Below are positions 26,150 to 33,438 of a stretch of 38,012 bases of DNA, one piece after another (position 1 is the first letter of the stretch; every line of letters begins with the position of its first letter). The position numbers were made by a program, and so were the translations under genes. The notes below the pieces were generated by a model. It was not told the DNA's origin and did no database searches. It saw nothing but the letters and a program-made list of their open reading frames with translations. Source of the DNA: Flavobacteriales bacterium (lineage in GTDB: Bacteria > Bacteroidota > Bacteroidia > Flavobacteriales_C > GCA-002722245). The stretch spans positions 1-38,012 of the forward strand of contig CANFBW010000030.1 of assembly GCA_947444925.1 (NCBI GenBank), given 5' to 3'.

Positions 26150-28387
26150 ATGCAAATATTTTCAAATCCATCCTTTAAATTTTTCGCACAGCTTTTGATT
26201 TTTGCTCTCGCTCCAATATTGGCAAGCGCTCAAACTTTTGATTTAAACCATTACCAAAACTTGGAGTGCGCCGGCGAAATCCCAAAGATCATCATCAAAA
26301 ACCTTGAAAAAAGAATTGCCGAAGAAGAAAAAAAGGAAATTACCCAAAAAGACAATTGGCGCGAAAAAAAAGCAAAAGAAAAGTTCATTGTTGAAAGCAG
26401 TTATGACATTTCCGAATTACTACTAAGTGGACTGGTATTATTCAATGATACATTGAGCAATTATGTTCATGGCGTTGCCAAAGAGCTGCTGAAAAATGAT
26501 GTTGAAACTTTCAATAAACTACATTTCTTCGTCGTAAAATCGCCGCTCGTCAACGCTTTTTCAACAAACGAAGGCATTGTACTGATAAACATTGGTTTAC
26601 TCGCCCAGCTTGAAACAGAAGCACAACTTGCTTTTATTTTAGCGCACGAAATCACCCATTTCAAAAAAAAACACGTACTCACGCTCTTCACTGAAGGCAA
26701 GAAGCAAGCCAGCTACAACAGTCATGCACCGCAAGACGCCTTGCTCGACAACATTAGTTTCAGTAAGGAATTTGAAAATCAAGCCGATGAAGGAGCGGTG
26801 GAAATCATACAGCAATCCAACTACAGTTTAGGCGCCATTGGCGGAGTATTCGACATACTTCAGCTTTCCAATTTACCTATCCACGAAATCCCTTTTGACA
26901 TTACTTTCTTTAATTCAGCACACCTCGTTATTCCACCTTCGTATTTCCTGCAATACTTAAATAGCATTCAAATTCACGACGACGCATCTTCTACTCACCC
27001 AAGCATTACGGAACGCAGAAACAAAACGATGGCGCTCATTTCCTTTGTGGACAATAGTGGCAAAAAAGACTTTATTCAATTGCAGAGTCATTTTGAAATG
27101 ATTCGCGATGTAGCACGCTTCGAAATTATTTCTATTTTTTTAGCGAACAGGAAATACGAATCCGCCATTTACAGCGCTTCCGTATTGCTTAAAAAATATC
27201 CCAACAGTGAATTCCTGCTTGCAGCCGTTGGAACGTCATTGTACTTTCTTTCAAAGTACGCCAACATAGGTATTCAAAGCGACATCACCAGTCCTTACGC
27301 CAACATTGAAGGCGAATCACAGCAAGTATATTACCTATTTTCAAGCTTAGGTAAGCAAGATTTAAATGTCATCACTTGCGACTATCTGTGGCGTATCTAC
27401 TTTAAATTCCCACAGCGCGCCGATCTTAAAAAGAAAGCCAATGAAATGCTCAATGAACTGATTCGTTTGCACTACCCCAGTGGAACGGCCTTTTCAGAAG
27501 AAGAGAAAATCATTGACCATACATCCGTTGCACTTCCCACCAGCAATCATGAGCAAATTACCAATGGAAAGACGAAGGTGGGCATTGGTGAAATCCAACC
27601 AAAAGATAAAATCAACGTGCAGTTCGCATTTGTAGACATGTTTAAGCAATATGAATTTAAAGATGCTTACTATAGCGCCTTACGAAACAAGGATGTCAAC
27701 GTCACTATATCTAAAAGCTACTACAACCGCGGGCAAGTAAATTACAACCCAAAAGAAATACAACACGTCAATTTGCAAAAAATAGTAATGGTAGATCCGG
27801 CATATTACAAAATCAGCAACCTTTTTGAAAGCAATAAATTTGATCCTATTGCCTCAGAAAAAGCACGAAAAAAATACAGCGCAATGATTAAAAGCGTTGG
27901 AAAGGCGGCTCAACTCGACGTGGTATTGCTCGACTCAAAATTTTTAAATACCAAGCAAGTCGGCATTTTCAATGAAATAACACGCCTCAATGCCTTCATC
28001 GACGAAATGTATGTGCATCGAAATCTCGACAGCATGCTTGCAAGCGATTATTTACTGACTCAAATGCTGTTGCAAAAACACAACAGTAAATACCTCGCGT
28101 GGAATACTATTTTCGCTGTTACTGAAGCCGACGCCATGGCCGATCCATACACCTTTGCAACCTACAGCTATTATATGCCACCACTCATTCCGATTTTTCT
28201 AATTGATGCGCTTACGCCAGATTACTTTACCTACAGTAATGTACTGGTTGCAGATATAGAAAAAGGGAAAATAATTTATGACAACTCGTACAAAATGTTT
28301 GGAAAAGACTATGATGACAGATTGAAATCCAACCTGTACTATAACTTTATGCAGCTCAAAGGGAAAACAAAAAAGAAGAAGAACTAA
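26150..28387 (+). CDS. secreted M48 family metalloprotease with large C-terminal extension
   Basis: This is a 745-residue protein with a signal peptide (about residues 1-27, ending ASA before QTF). The M48 zinc protease domain has HEITH at residues 166-170 and the third-ligand region ENQAD with E209 and D213. M48 enzymes related to BepA/LoiP act on misassembled outer-membrane proteins in the periplasm. Residues about 310-450 are helical and TPR-like (for example ANRKYESAIYSASVLLKKYPNSEFLLAAVG). The last 290 residues show no motif I know, and the whole is much longer than a typical 250-480-residue M48 protein. It converges on the next gene with overlapping stop codons. Confidence 0.85.
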   Translation: MQIFSNPSFKFFAQLLIFALAPILASAQTFDLNHYQNLECAGEIPKIIIKNLEKRIAEEEKKEITQKDNWREKKAKEKFIVESSYDISELLLSGLVLFNDTLSNYVHGVAKELLKNDVETFNKLHFFVVKSPLVNAFSTNEGIVLINIGLLAQLETEAQLAFILAHEITHFKKKHVLTLFTEGKKQASYNSHAPQDALLDNISFSKEFENQADEGAVEIIQQSNYSLGAIGGVFDILQLSNLPIHEIPFDITFFNSAHLVIPPSYFLQYLNSIQIHDDASSTHPSITERRNKTMALISFVDNSGKKDFIQLQSHFEMIRDVARFEIISIFLANRKYESAIYSASVLLKKYPNSEFLLAAVGTSLYFLSKYANIGIQSDITSPYANIEGESQQVYYLFSSLGKQDLNVITCDYLWRIYFKFPQRADLKKKANEMLNELIRLHYPSGTAFSEEEKIIDHTSVALPTSNHEQITNGKTKVGIGEIQPKDKINVQFAFVDMFKQYEFKDAYYSALRNKDVNVTISKSYYNRGQVNYNPKEIQHVNLQKIVMVDPAYYKISNLFESNKFDPIASEKARKKYSAMIKSVGKAAQLDVVLLDSKFLNTKQVGIFNEITRLNAFIDEMYVHRNLDSMLASDYLLTQMLLQKHNSKYLAWNTIFAVTEADAMADPYTFATYSYYMPPLIPIFLIDALTPDYFTYSNVLVADIEKGKIIYDNSYKMFGKDYDDRLKSNLYYNFMQLKGKTKKKKN

Positions 28388-28884
28388 ACCTTTTCCTTTG
28401 GCAATAGCTGTTTGTGCCAGCTATCGCGCACGGGAGTCAACCACGACCCCGTCAATTTTGCCTTGGTATCAATCATATTATTAAACACCAAAGTGTCGGC
28501 ATTCAGCTCGCCTGCTTTCAACTTTTCTTCAAAGTAAAAAAGTTTACACAACAACAATTCACCATGGTAAAGGTAAGCAGTTGTCAGTCGGTCAAAAAAA
28601 TCAATATTTAAAGCGCTTTGCAACTGTTTGATCATCGCAACAGAAGAGTCGATAGAACAGCCTGACGGCGCCTCTGCCGCTTCGTTTGCGAACACAACCA
28701 CAAATAAATTGTGGTGCAATTCAATGGCTGCTTCCAACTGCTTTCCATGCGATTTCCAATTGGGCAAAAAAGCGTTGATCATGTCTTGCGCTTGAGTTGT
28801 CTCGGCAGCGGTCAACACTCTATTCGCTTGGTAAATCCAAACTCTTGAAGCAGCAGGTAGATTATTTTGAATTGTTAATTCCAT
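28384..28884 (-). CDS. conserved Bacteroidota protein, often mislabelled 'ABC transporter ATPase'
   Basis: This is a 166-residue soluble protein of unknown function. The conserved blocks are ASRVWIYQANR near the N-terminus, GCSIDSSVAMIKQLQ in the middle, and VFNNMIDTKAKLTGSW with RDSWHKQ at the end. Homologues in databases commonly carry the name 'ABC transporter ATPase'. The sequence has no Walker A, Walker B or ABC signature, so I reject that name. It is the last gene of the leftward amidase-MCE-FeS-FeS run, 24 nt after the CCG protein, a linkage I recall from other Bacteroidota. Its function may relate to that set, but this is inference. Confidence 0.8.
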   Translation of the reverse strand: MELTIQNNLPAASRVWIYQANRVLTAAETTQAQDMINAFLPNWKSHGKQLEAAIELHHNLFVVVFANEAAEAPSGCSIDSSVAMIKQLQSALNIDFFDRLTTAYLYHGELLLCKLFYFEEKLKAGELNADTLVFNNMIDTKAKLTGSWLTPVRDSWHKQLLPKEKV

Positions 28885-28908
28885 GTTTAAAATTCTAAAA
28901 AATGAGCA

Positions 28909-29697
28909 CTATAAATCCGATGCTTGTGCCACCAACTCCGCCAAATCGAACACTCGAATTTGCCCTTCTTTGTTTTTGTTTTTCACACCATCAGTCATCA
29001 TCGTATTGCAGAAAGGACAAGCTGTCGCAATGATTTCAGCATTGGTTTCTATGGCATCTTCTGTGCGCTCGATATTGATGTCCTTGTTTCCTTTTTCTGG
29101 CTCCTTAAACATTTGGGCTCCACCAGCACCACAGCACAATCCCTTGGCTTTGGAGCGCTTCATCTCCACAAATTCAGAGTCAAGCTTTGCAATTAAATCA
29201 CGTGGCGCCTCGTAAACACCGTTGGCCCTGCCCAAATAACAAGCATCGTGATAAGTGATTTTCTTGCCTTTAAACTTACCGCCTTCTATGCTTAGCTTAC
29301 CTTCGTCTAAAAGTATTTGCAAAAGCTGTGTATGGTGCATTACTTCGTAGTTTCCGCCCAATTCAGGATATTCATTTTTCAGTGTATTGAAGCAATGCGG
29401 ACAAGTAGTCACAACTTTTTTTACGTTGTAAGCATTCAGCACCTGAATATTGGTAAAGGCCTGCATTTGAAACAAAAACTCATTACCGGCGCGCTTTGCA
29501 GGATCACCAGTGCAAGATTCCTCTGTACCCAACACTGCAAATTTCACTTGCGCCTTCGTCAATAGCTTTGCCATTGCGCGCGTAATTTTTTTCGCTCTAT
29601 CATCAAAACTTCCCGAACAACCTACCCAAAACAAAACTTCAGGAGTTTCTCCGTTGGCGGTCATTTCAGCCATTGTTGGAACTGTGAGTTGCGACAT
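28909..29697 (-). CDS. (Fe-S)-binding protein with two CCG domains (HdrD/GlpC/LutA type)
   Basis: This is a 262-residue soluble protein built from two CCG cysteine-rich modules. The first module has GCSGSFDD, ESCTGDP and TTCPHCFNTL. The second has YHDACYLGR, GLCCGAGG and TACPFCNTM. Such modules bind Fe-S clusters in heterodisulfide reductase HdrB/HdrD, GlpC and LutA. No membrane segment is seen. It lies 25 nt downstream of the membrane Fe-S protein and probably forms an electron-transfer complex with it, comparable to HdrDE or DsrMK. The physiological substrate is unknown. Confidence 0.87.
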   Translation of the reverse strand: MSQLTVPTMAEMTANGETPEVLFWVGCSGSFDDRAKKITRAMAKLLTKAQVKFAVLGTEESCTGDPAKRAGNEFLFQMQAFTNIQVLNAYNVKKVVTTCPHCFNTLKNEYPELGGNYEVMHHTQLLQILLDEGKLSIEGGKFKGKKITYHDACYLGRANGVYEAPRDLIAKLDSEFVEMKRSKAKGLCCGAGGAQMFKEPEKGNKDINIERTEDAIETNAEIIATACPFCNTMMTDGVKNKNKEGQIRVFDLAELVAQASDL

Positions 29698-29722
29698 ATT
29701 TAATCCTTTAAATGTTGTAAAA

Positions 29723-31036
29723 TTACTCTTGCTCCTTGGCCCAATTCAATCGGTCAGCCATTGGAAACTGCCAAGGCGCACCATTATTTTCTATATTGGT
29801 AAACACATTGTTGAGTTCCTTTGGCGCTTCTGACTTCTCCATTACCAAATAACGACGCAGCTCAACAATTACTGCCAACGGGTCATTATTCACCGGACAA
29901 GCATCAGTGCATGCGTTGCAAGTGGTACAAGCCCACAACTCTTCTGCAGTAATGTAATCATGCACCAAAGTTTTACCATCGTTGTGATCCTTTCCGTGCT
30001 TGTCAATATTATTGCCCACTTCCTCTGCTCTATCGCGCACATCCATCATGATTTTTCGCGGCGACAGCAATTTACCTGTTTGATTAGCCGGACACACCGA
30101 AGAACACCTTCCGCACTCTGTACAAGTATAGCCATCCATAATACTCTTCCAACTTAAATCAGCGATGTCTTTAGCGCCAAAGGTAGGCGGTGTTGCATCA
30201 GCTGGAGGAGGCGTTGCGCTAGGATCCATCATTAATTTCACCTCATTGCTAACTTCCTTAATGTTCGACAATCTTCCCAAATGTTCAAGATTTGAATAGT
30301 ATACATTTGGGAAAGCCAAGATGATGTGAAAGTGCTTAGACATTGGTAAATAGTTGATGAAGGCAAATATTCCAATGATGTGGAACCACCAGCAAAAACG
30401 CTCCAAAAAAATCAATCCATCAGTAGACCAATCGCTTAATAAAGGTGCAATCATGGAGGATATCGGAAAAGCTCCCGCAACACTGTAGTGCTCTACGAGC
30501 CTTGATTGTAAGATAGAATCGCTGGCATTCATGATTAAAAAAGCCGACATCAGTAAAATTTCAATCGTCAATATAATATTGGCATCAGTGCGCGGCCAGC
30601 TGGTCATTTCGCGGTTCCAAAAACGTTTTATTTTCAACACATTTCTGCGCAACAAGAAAATCACACACGCCGCCAATACACTGATCGCTAATATTTCGAA
30701 TGAACCAATGAGAAAATCATACAGTCCACCTAAAAATGAAAGCACGCGGTGGGTAGAAAAAAGACCATCAATCAATATCTCAATTACTTCAATATTGATA
30801 ATTACAAAACCCACATAAACCACAATGTGCAACAAACCGGCAACAGGGCGCTTCACCATTTTTGACTGTCCGAGGGCCACCATAAACATGGTTTTCAATC
30901 GTAATTTTGGTTGGTCAGAGCGGTCTAGTTCGCGTCCCAACAAAATATTTCTTCTGATTTTTCCAGCTTGTTTAACGAACAACAAAACTGTCGTCAGCAG
31001 TAACAATGCAAACAATACGTTTGGTAAATAATGCAT
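29723..31036 (-). CDS. membrane (Fe-S) oxidoreductase, NarI/HdrE-like plus two [4Fe-4S] motifs
   Basis: This is a 437-residue protein. Its N-terminal 235 residues contain about five membrane helices with histidines (for example LLHIVVYVGFVIINIE) in a NarI/HdrE-like layout that may bind haem b and reach the quinone pool. The C-terminal soluble part has two ferredoxin motifs: CTECGRCSSVCP from residue 305 and CTTCNACTDACP from residue 370. This fuses into one chain what HdrE and the ferredoxin part of HdrD do separately. The partner CCG domains are encoded next. It lies 8 nt after the MCE gene. The haem and quinone roles are inferred from family resemblance. Confidence 0.85.
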   Translation of the reverse strand: MHYLPNVLFALLLLTTVLLFVKQAGKIRRNILLGRELDRSDQPKLRLKTMFMVALGQSKMVKRPVAGLLHIVVYVGFVIINIEVIEILIDGLFSTHRVLSFLGGLYDFLIGSFEILAISVLAACVIFLLRRNVLKIKRFWNREMTSWPRTDANIILTIEILLMSAFLIMNASDSILQSRLVEHYSVAGAFPISSMIAPLLSDWSTDGLIFLERFCWWFHIIGIFAFINYLPMSKHFHIILAFPNVYYSNLEHLGRLSNIKEVSNEVKLMMDPSATPPPADATPPTFGAKDIADLSWKSIMDGYTCTECGRCSSVCPANQTGKLLSPRKIMMDVRDRAEEVGNNIDKHGKDHNDGKTLVHDYITAEELWACTTCNACTDACPVNNDPLAVIVELRRYLVMEKSEAPKELNNVFTNIENNGAPWQFPMADRLNWAKEQE

Positions 31037-31044
31037 AATACGAT

Positions 31045-32091
31045 TTAGTTTTTCTTTTTGTAGGAAGTGCTGTCCTGACGAAGCAATTGCTGAATATTTG
31101 CTGTATCCGCCACGAAATCACTTTTGTTTTTTCTAAAATCGATTAGCGACAAATTGATGTATCGTTGTGGATTTTCCTGAATATCCATAATCAGCAAACT
31201 CAATCGAGCATTGGTCATAATAAGCTCTTGGTACAATTGATCATCATTGATCAACTTTCCAATAGTACCCTGACCCGAATTTATTTTAGCCATTATATCG
31301 TTGGTTTTCAACATTGTTTTATTGACCAGCAATATCGTTTCGGTAATGTTTGATTTAGCAATAGAATCTGTAATCAAATCCAAATTCGAAATAATAGAAG
31401 CAATTTTACCATTGCTTTCCTTAATGTTAGCCGTTATCGCGTAGATGTTTGACAAAATACCTTTGAACTTATCGCTCGACACTTTAATGGTGGTGTCAAT
31501 GGTCATTGTCGCCTGTTCTAAATTTTTGATTGTATTGGGAATCGTGGCAAAGGCTTGAATTAAATTGTTTTTGGTGTCTTCATTCATTACCGCTTTGAAA
31601 GAGCCAACCAACTGCTCAACGCTCTCAATCAGCGTTTCAGCACTTCTTTTGAGAGGCAAAATTTGCTCATTGATTTGCGTTTGCAAATCTTTCTCTACAG
31701 CACCAATGATATAAGCGCCCGCAGCCACAGTTTTTCCCATATCAAGTCTTTCTAAACTAATCGCCCTAGAACCCAGTAAATCCGAACTAATGATACGCGC
31801 TACAGTACTGTCAGTAATAAATACATTTTTATTACTCAAAACAAATGCAACATCAATAAAACCAATAGCGCCTGCACTGTCTAAAGTGAGGGTAATTGAA
31901 CTGATCTGCCCTACCTTCAAACCTTTATATATCACTGGATTCGAAACTTCTATTCCTTGAATATTTGCATACTTTGCGTGATACACCGCTTCTTTAGAAA
32001 ACATATCGAACCCTTTCAAGAAATTGATTCCCCAATAGGCTGCCAAAATGGTTACTACAACGATGATTCCTATTTTAAACTCTTTCTTCAC
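31045..32091 (-). CDS. MlaD/MCE domain lipid-transport protein
   Basis: This is a 348-residue protein with one N-terminal membrane anchor (about residues 7-25) and an MCE domain following it (about 36-115, including SNPVIYKGLKVGQISSI and SDLLGSRAISLE). A long helical, coiled-coil-prone region (about 140-310) and a short tail complete it. MCE proteins form hexameric rings or tubes carrying phospholipid between inner and outer membrane. The partner permease and ATPase (MlaE, MlaF) are not in this window. It lies 29 nt after the amidase gene in the same transcript direction. Confidence 0.88.
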   Translation of the reverse strand: MKKEFKIGIIVVVTILAAYWGINFLKGFDMFSKEAVYHAKYANIQGIEVSNPVIYKGLKVGQISSITLTLDSAGAIGFIDVAFVLSNKNVFITDSTVARIISSDLLGSRAISLERLDMGKTVAAGAYIIGAVEKDLQTQINEQILPLKRSAETLIESVEQLVGSFKAVMNEDTKNNLIQAFATIPNTIKNLEQATMTIDTTIKVSSDKFKGILSNIYAITANIKESNGKIASIISNLDLITDSIAKSNITETILLVNKTMLKTNDIMAKINSGQGTIGKLINDDQLYQELIMTNARLSLLIMDIQENPQRYINLSLIDFRKNKSDFVADTANIQQLLRQDSTSYKKKN

Positions 32092-32120
32092 TGCTGATAC
32101 TTTAATTCCATTAACTAATA

Positions 32121-33374
32121 CTATTTCACCAAAAGTTCTTTCGCCCGTTTCATCGACACCCTTTCTCCTTTATGAAAGGCAATTACAAAAGCATCAGGGA
32201 AACCCGATTCTCTCGCTCTGGATTGCAGCTTCACCGCCTCTTCCATTGACTTTGCCTTTCCAAAAGCATACTTAAATGTGCCATCACTTTCGTAAACCTC
32301 TATCGCCTCTAGCCCTTTAAATTTATGTGAAGTTAACTCAATTTTCTTACTTGAAGAAGTGAACTGAACCTTAAAGAGCAATTCCCCTTCATCAGTGGGA
32401 ACAACGATTGTTTTTTTGATGACGGTATCTCTTGCAAGGCGGGCGCTGTCCTTGACAATTTGATGCACAACATGATTTTCAGCCATCGAGCCAATCACTT
32501 TGCTTTGTTTGGAATAATCGTCCTCTTCAGCACTTTTCATCTCTGTCGACGAACTGCCTTCGGCCTGCATTTTGTAAAGTTTAAAGGCGCGGTAAATTGC
32601 TGAAGCAATGTAGGATTGCCCCTTGTCGGAACACAAATATTTTTCATCTTCAAGGTTCGACAAAAAACCCGTTTCCACTAAAACACTAGGCATAGATGTT
32701 TTGTACATCACAAATAAGATGCGTTGCTTCACACCTCTATTATAGAGTTTCAATCGGGTTTCAAACTGATTTTGAATTTTTCCAGCAAGATTTAAACTCT
32801 GATCCTGCTTCTCTTTTTGCAAAGCAGAGGCAATCATTTTAGCAACAATAGGATCATCTGTATTGATGTTCTCATAGTGCTTCTCGTGGTCTTTCTCCAA
32901 ATAAATTACTGAGTTCTCGCGCTGCACTATGTCGAGATTATTCGACACATACTTCTCCACCCCCATCACATAGGTCTCTGTGCCAAAGGGCGTTTTTGAT
33001 TCATTTGAATTTGCATGAATACTGATAAAAAGATCAGCCTTGGCATCATTTGCAATTTTCGCGCGCTCGTACAACGGGATAAACACATCGGTTGACCGCG
33101 TATAAATAACCTTCACGTCCTTAAAATTTTCTTCGATGTAGCGCCCCAATTTAAGCGCAATACCCAAAGCAACAGCCTTTTCATCAATCTTTCTGGTTCC
33201 CAAGCAACCAGGATCGGTACCGCCATGTCCAGCATCAATCACAACAGTTTTGATCCTGTAACCGTTACCTTGCATTGGGGCATGGTTCTTGCTCCCAGTA
33301 AAAAACAAGAAAGACAGCAACAACAGCAACTGCCCAAGGAAAATAGAGTGTTTATTATGTACCGAAAACTTCAT
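32121..33374 (-). CDS. N-acetylmuramoyl-L-alanine amidase (Amidase_3) with SPOR-like C-terminus
   Basis: This is a 417-residue periplasmic amidase that cuts the stem peptide from MurNAc. I start it at 33374 (MKFSVHNKHS), which gives a signal or anchor sequence (FLGQLLLLLSFLFFTGS). A longer frame to 33644 would run into lptD coding sequence. The Amidase_3 domain has the expected zinc and catalytic residues: H in VIDAGHGG, E in KIDEKAVAL, H in SIHANSN and E in SVLVETGFLSN. The last 80 residues (LLFKVQFTSSSKKI to MKRAKELL) resemble a SPOR peptidoglycan-binding domain. It heads the leftward run and diverges from lptD. Confidence 0.9.
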   Translation of the reverse strand: MKFSVHNKHSIFLGQLLLLLSFLFFTGSKNHAPMQGNGYRIKTVVIDAGHGGTDPGCLGTRKIDEKAVALGIALKLGRYIEENFKDVKVIYTRSTDVFIPLYERAKIANDAKADLFISIHANSNESKTPFGTETYVMGVEKYVSNNLDIVQRENSVIYLEKDHEKHYENINTDDPIVAKMIASALQKEKQDQSLNLAGKIQNQFETRLKLYNRGVKQRILFVMYKTSMPSVLVETGFLSNLEDEKYLCSDKGQSYIASAIYRAFKLYKMQAEGSSSTEMKSAEEDDYSKQSKVIGSMAENHVVHQIVKDSARLARDTVIKKTIVVPTDEGELLFKVQFTSSSKKIELTSHKFKGLEAIEVYESDGTFKYAFGKAKSMEEAVKLQSRARESGFPDAFVIAFHKGERVSMKRAKELLVK

Positions 33375-33382
33375 TTTTTCAT

Positions 33383-33390
33383 TAACTTTG
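33383..33390 (+). promoter_or_regulatory. lptD -7 element
   Basis: TAACTTTG on the plus strand matches TAnnTTTG, about 49 nt upstream of the proposed TTG start of lptD and only 9 nt upstream of the divergent amidase start. No clear TTG lies at the -33 position, so the call is moderate. Confidence 0.45.
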
Positions 33391-33419
33391 AGCCTTAAAT
33401 TGAAATGTCCGCCCTTATA

Positions 33420-33427
33420 CAAAAATA
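33420..33427 (-). promoter_or_regulatory. amidase operon -7 element
   Basis: TATTTTTG on the minus strand matches TAnnTTTG, 45 nt upstream of the amidase ATG. A TTTA sits at the 19-nt distance in place of TTTG. The amidase and lptD promoters thus face outward across each other's leader region. Confidence 0.5.
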
Positions 33428-33438
33428 GCACTATTGCC

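Noticed and set aside
28384-28884. Reading the small conserved protein as an ABC transporter ATPase
   Set aside because: No Walker A, Walker B, signature or switch motif is present in its 166 residues.
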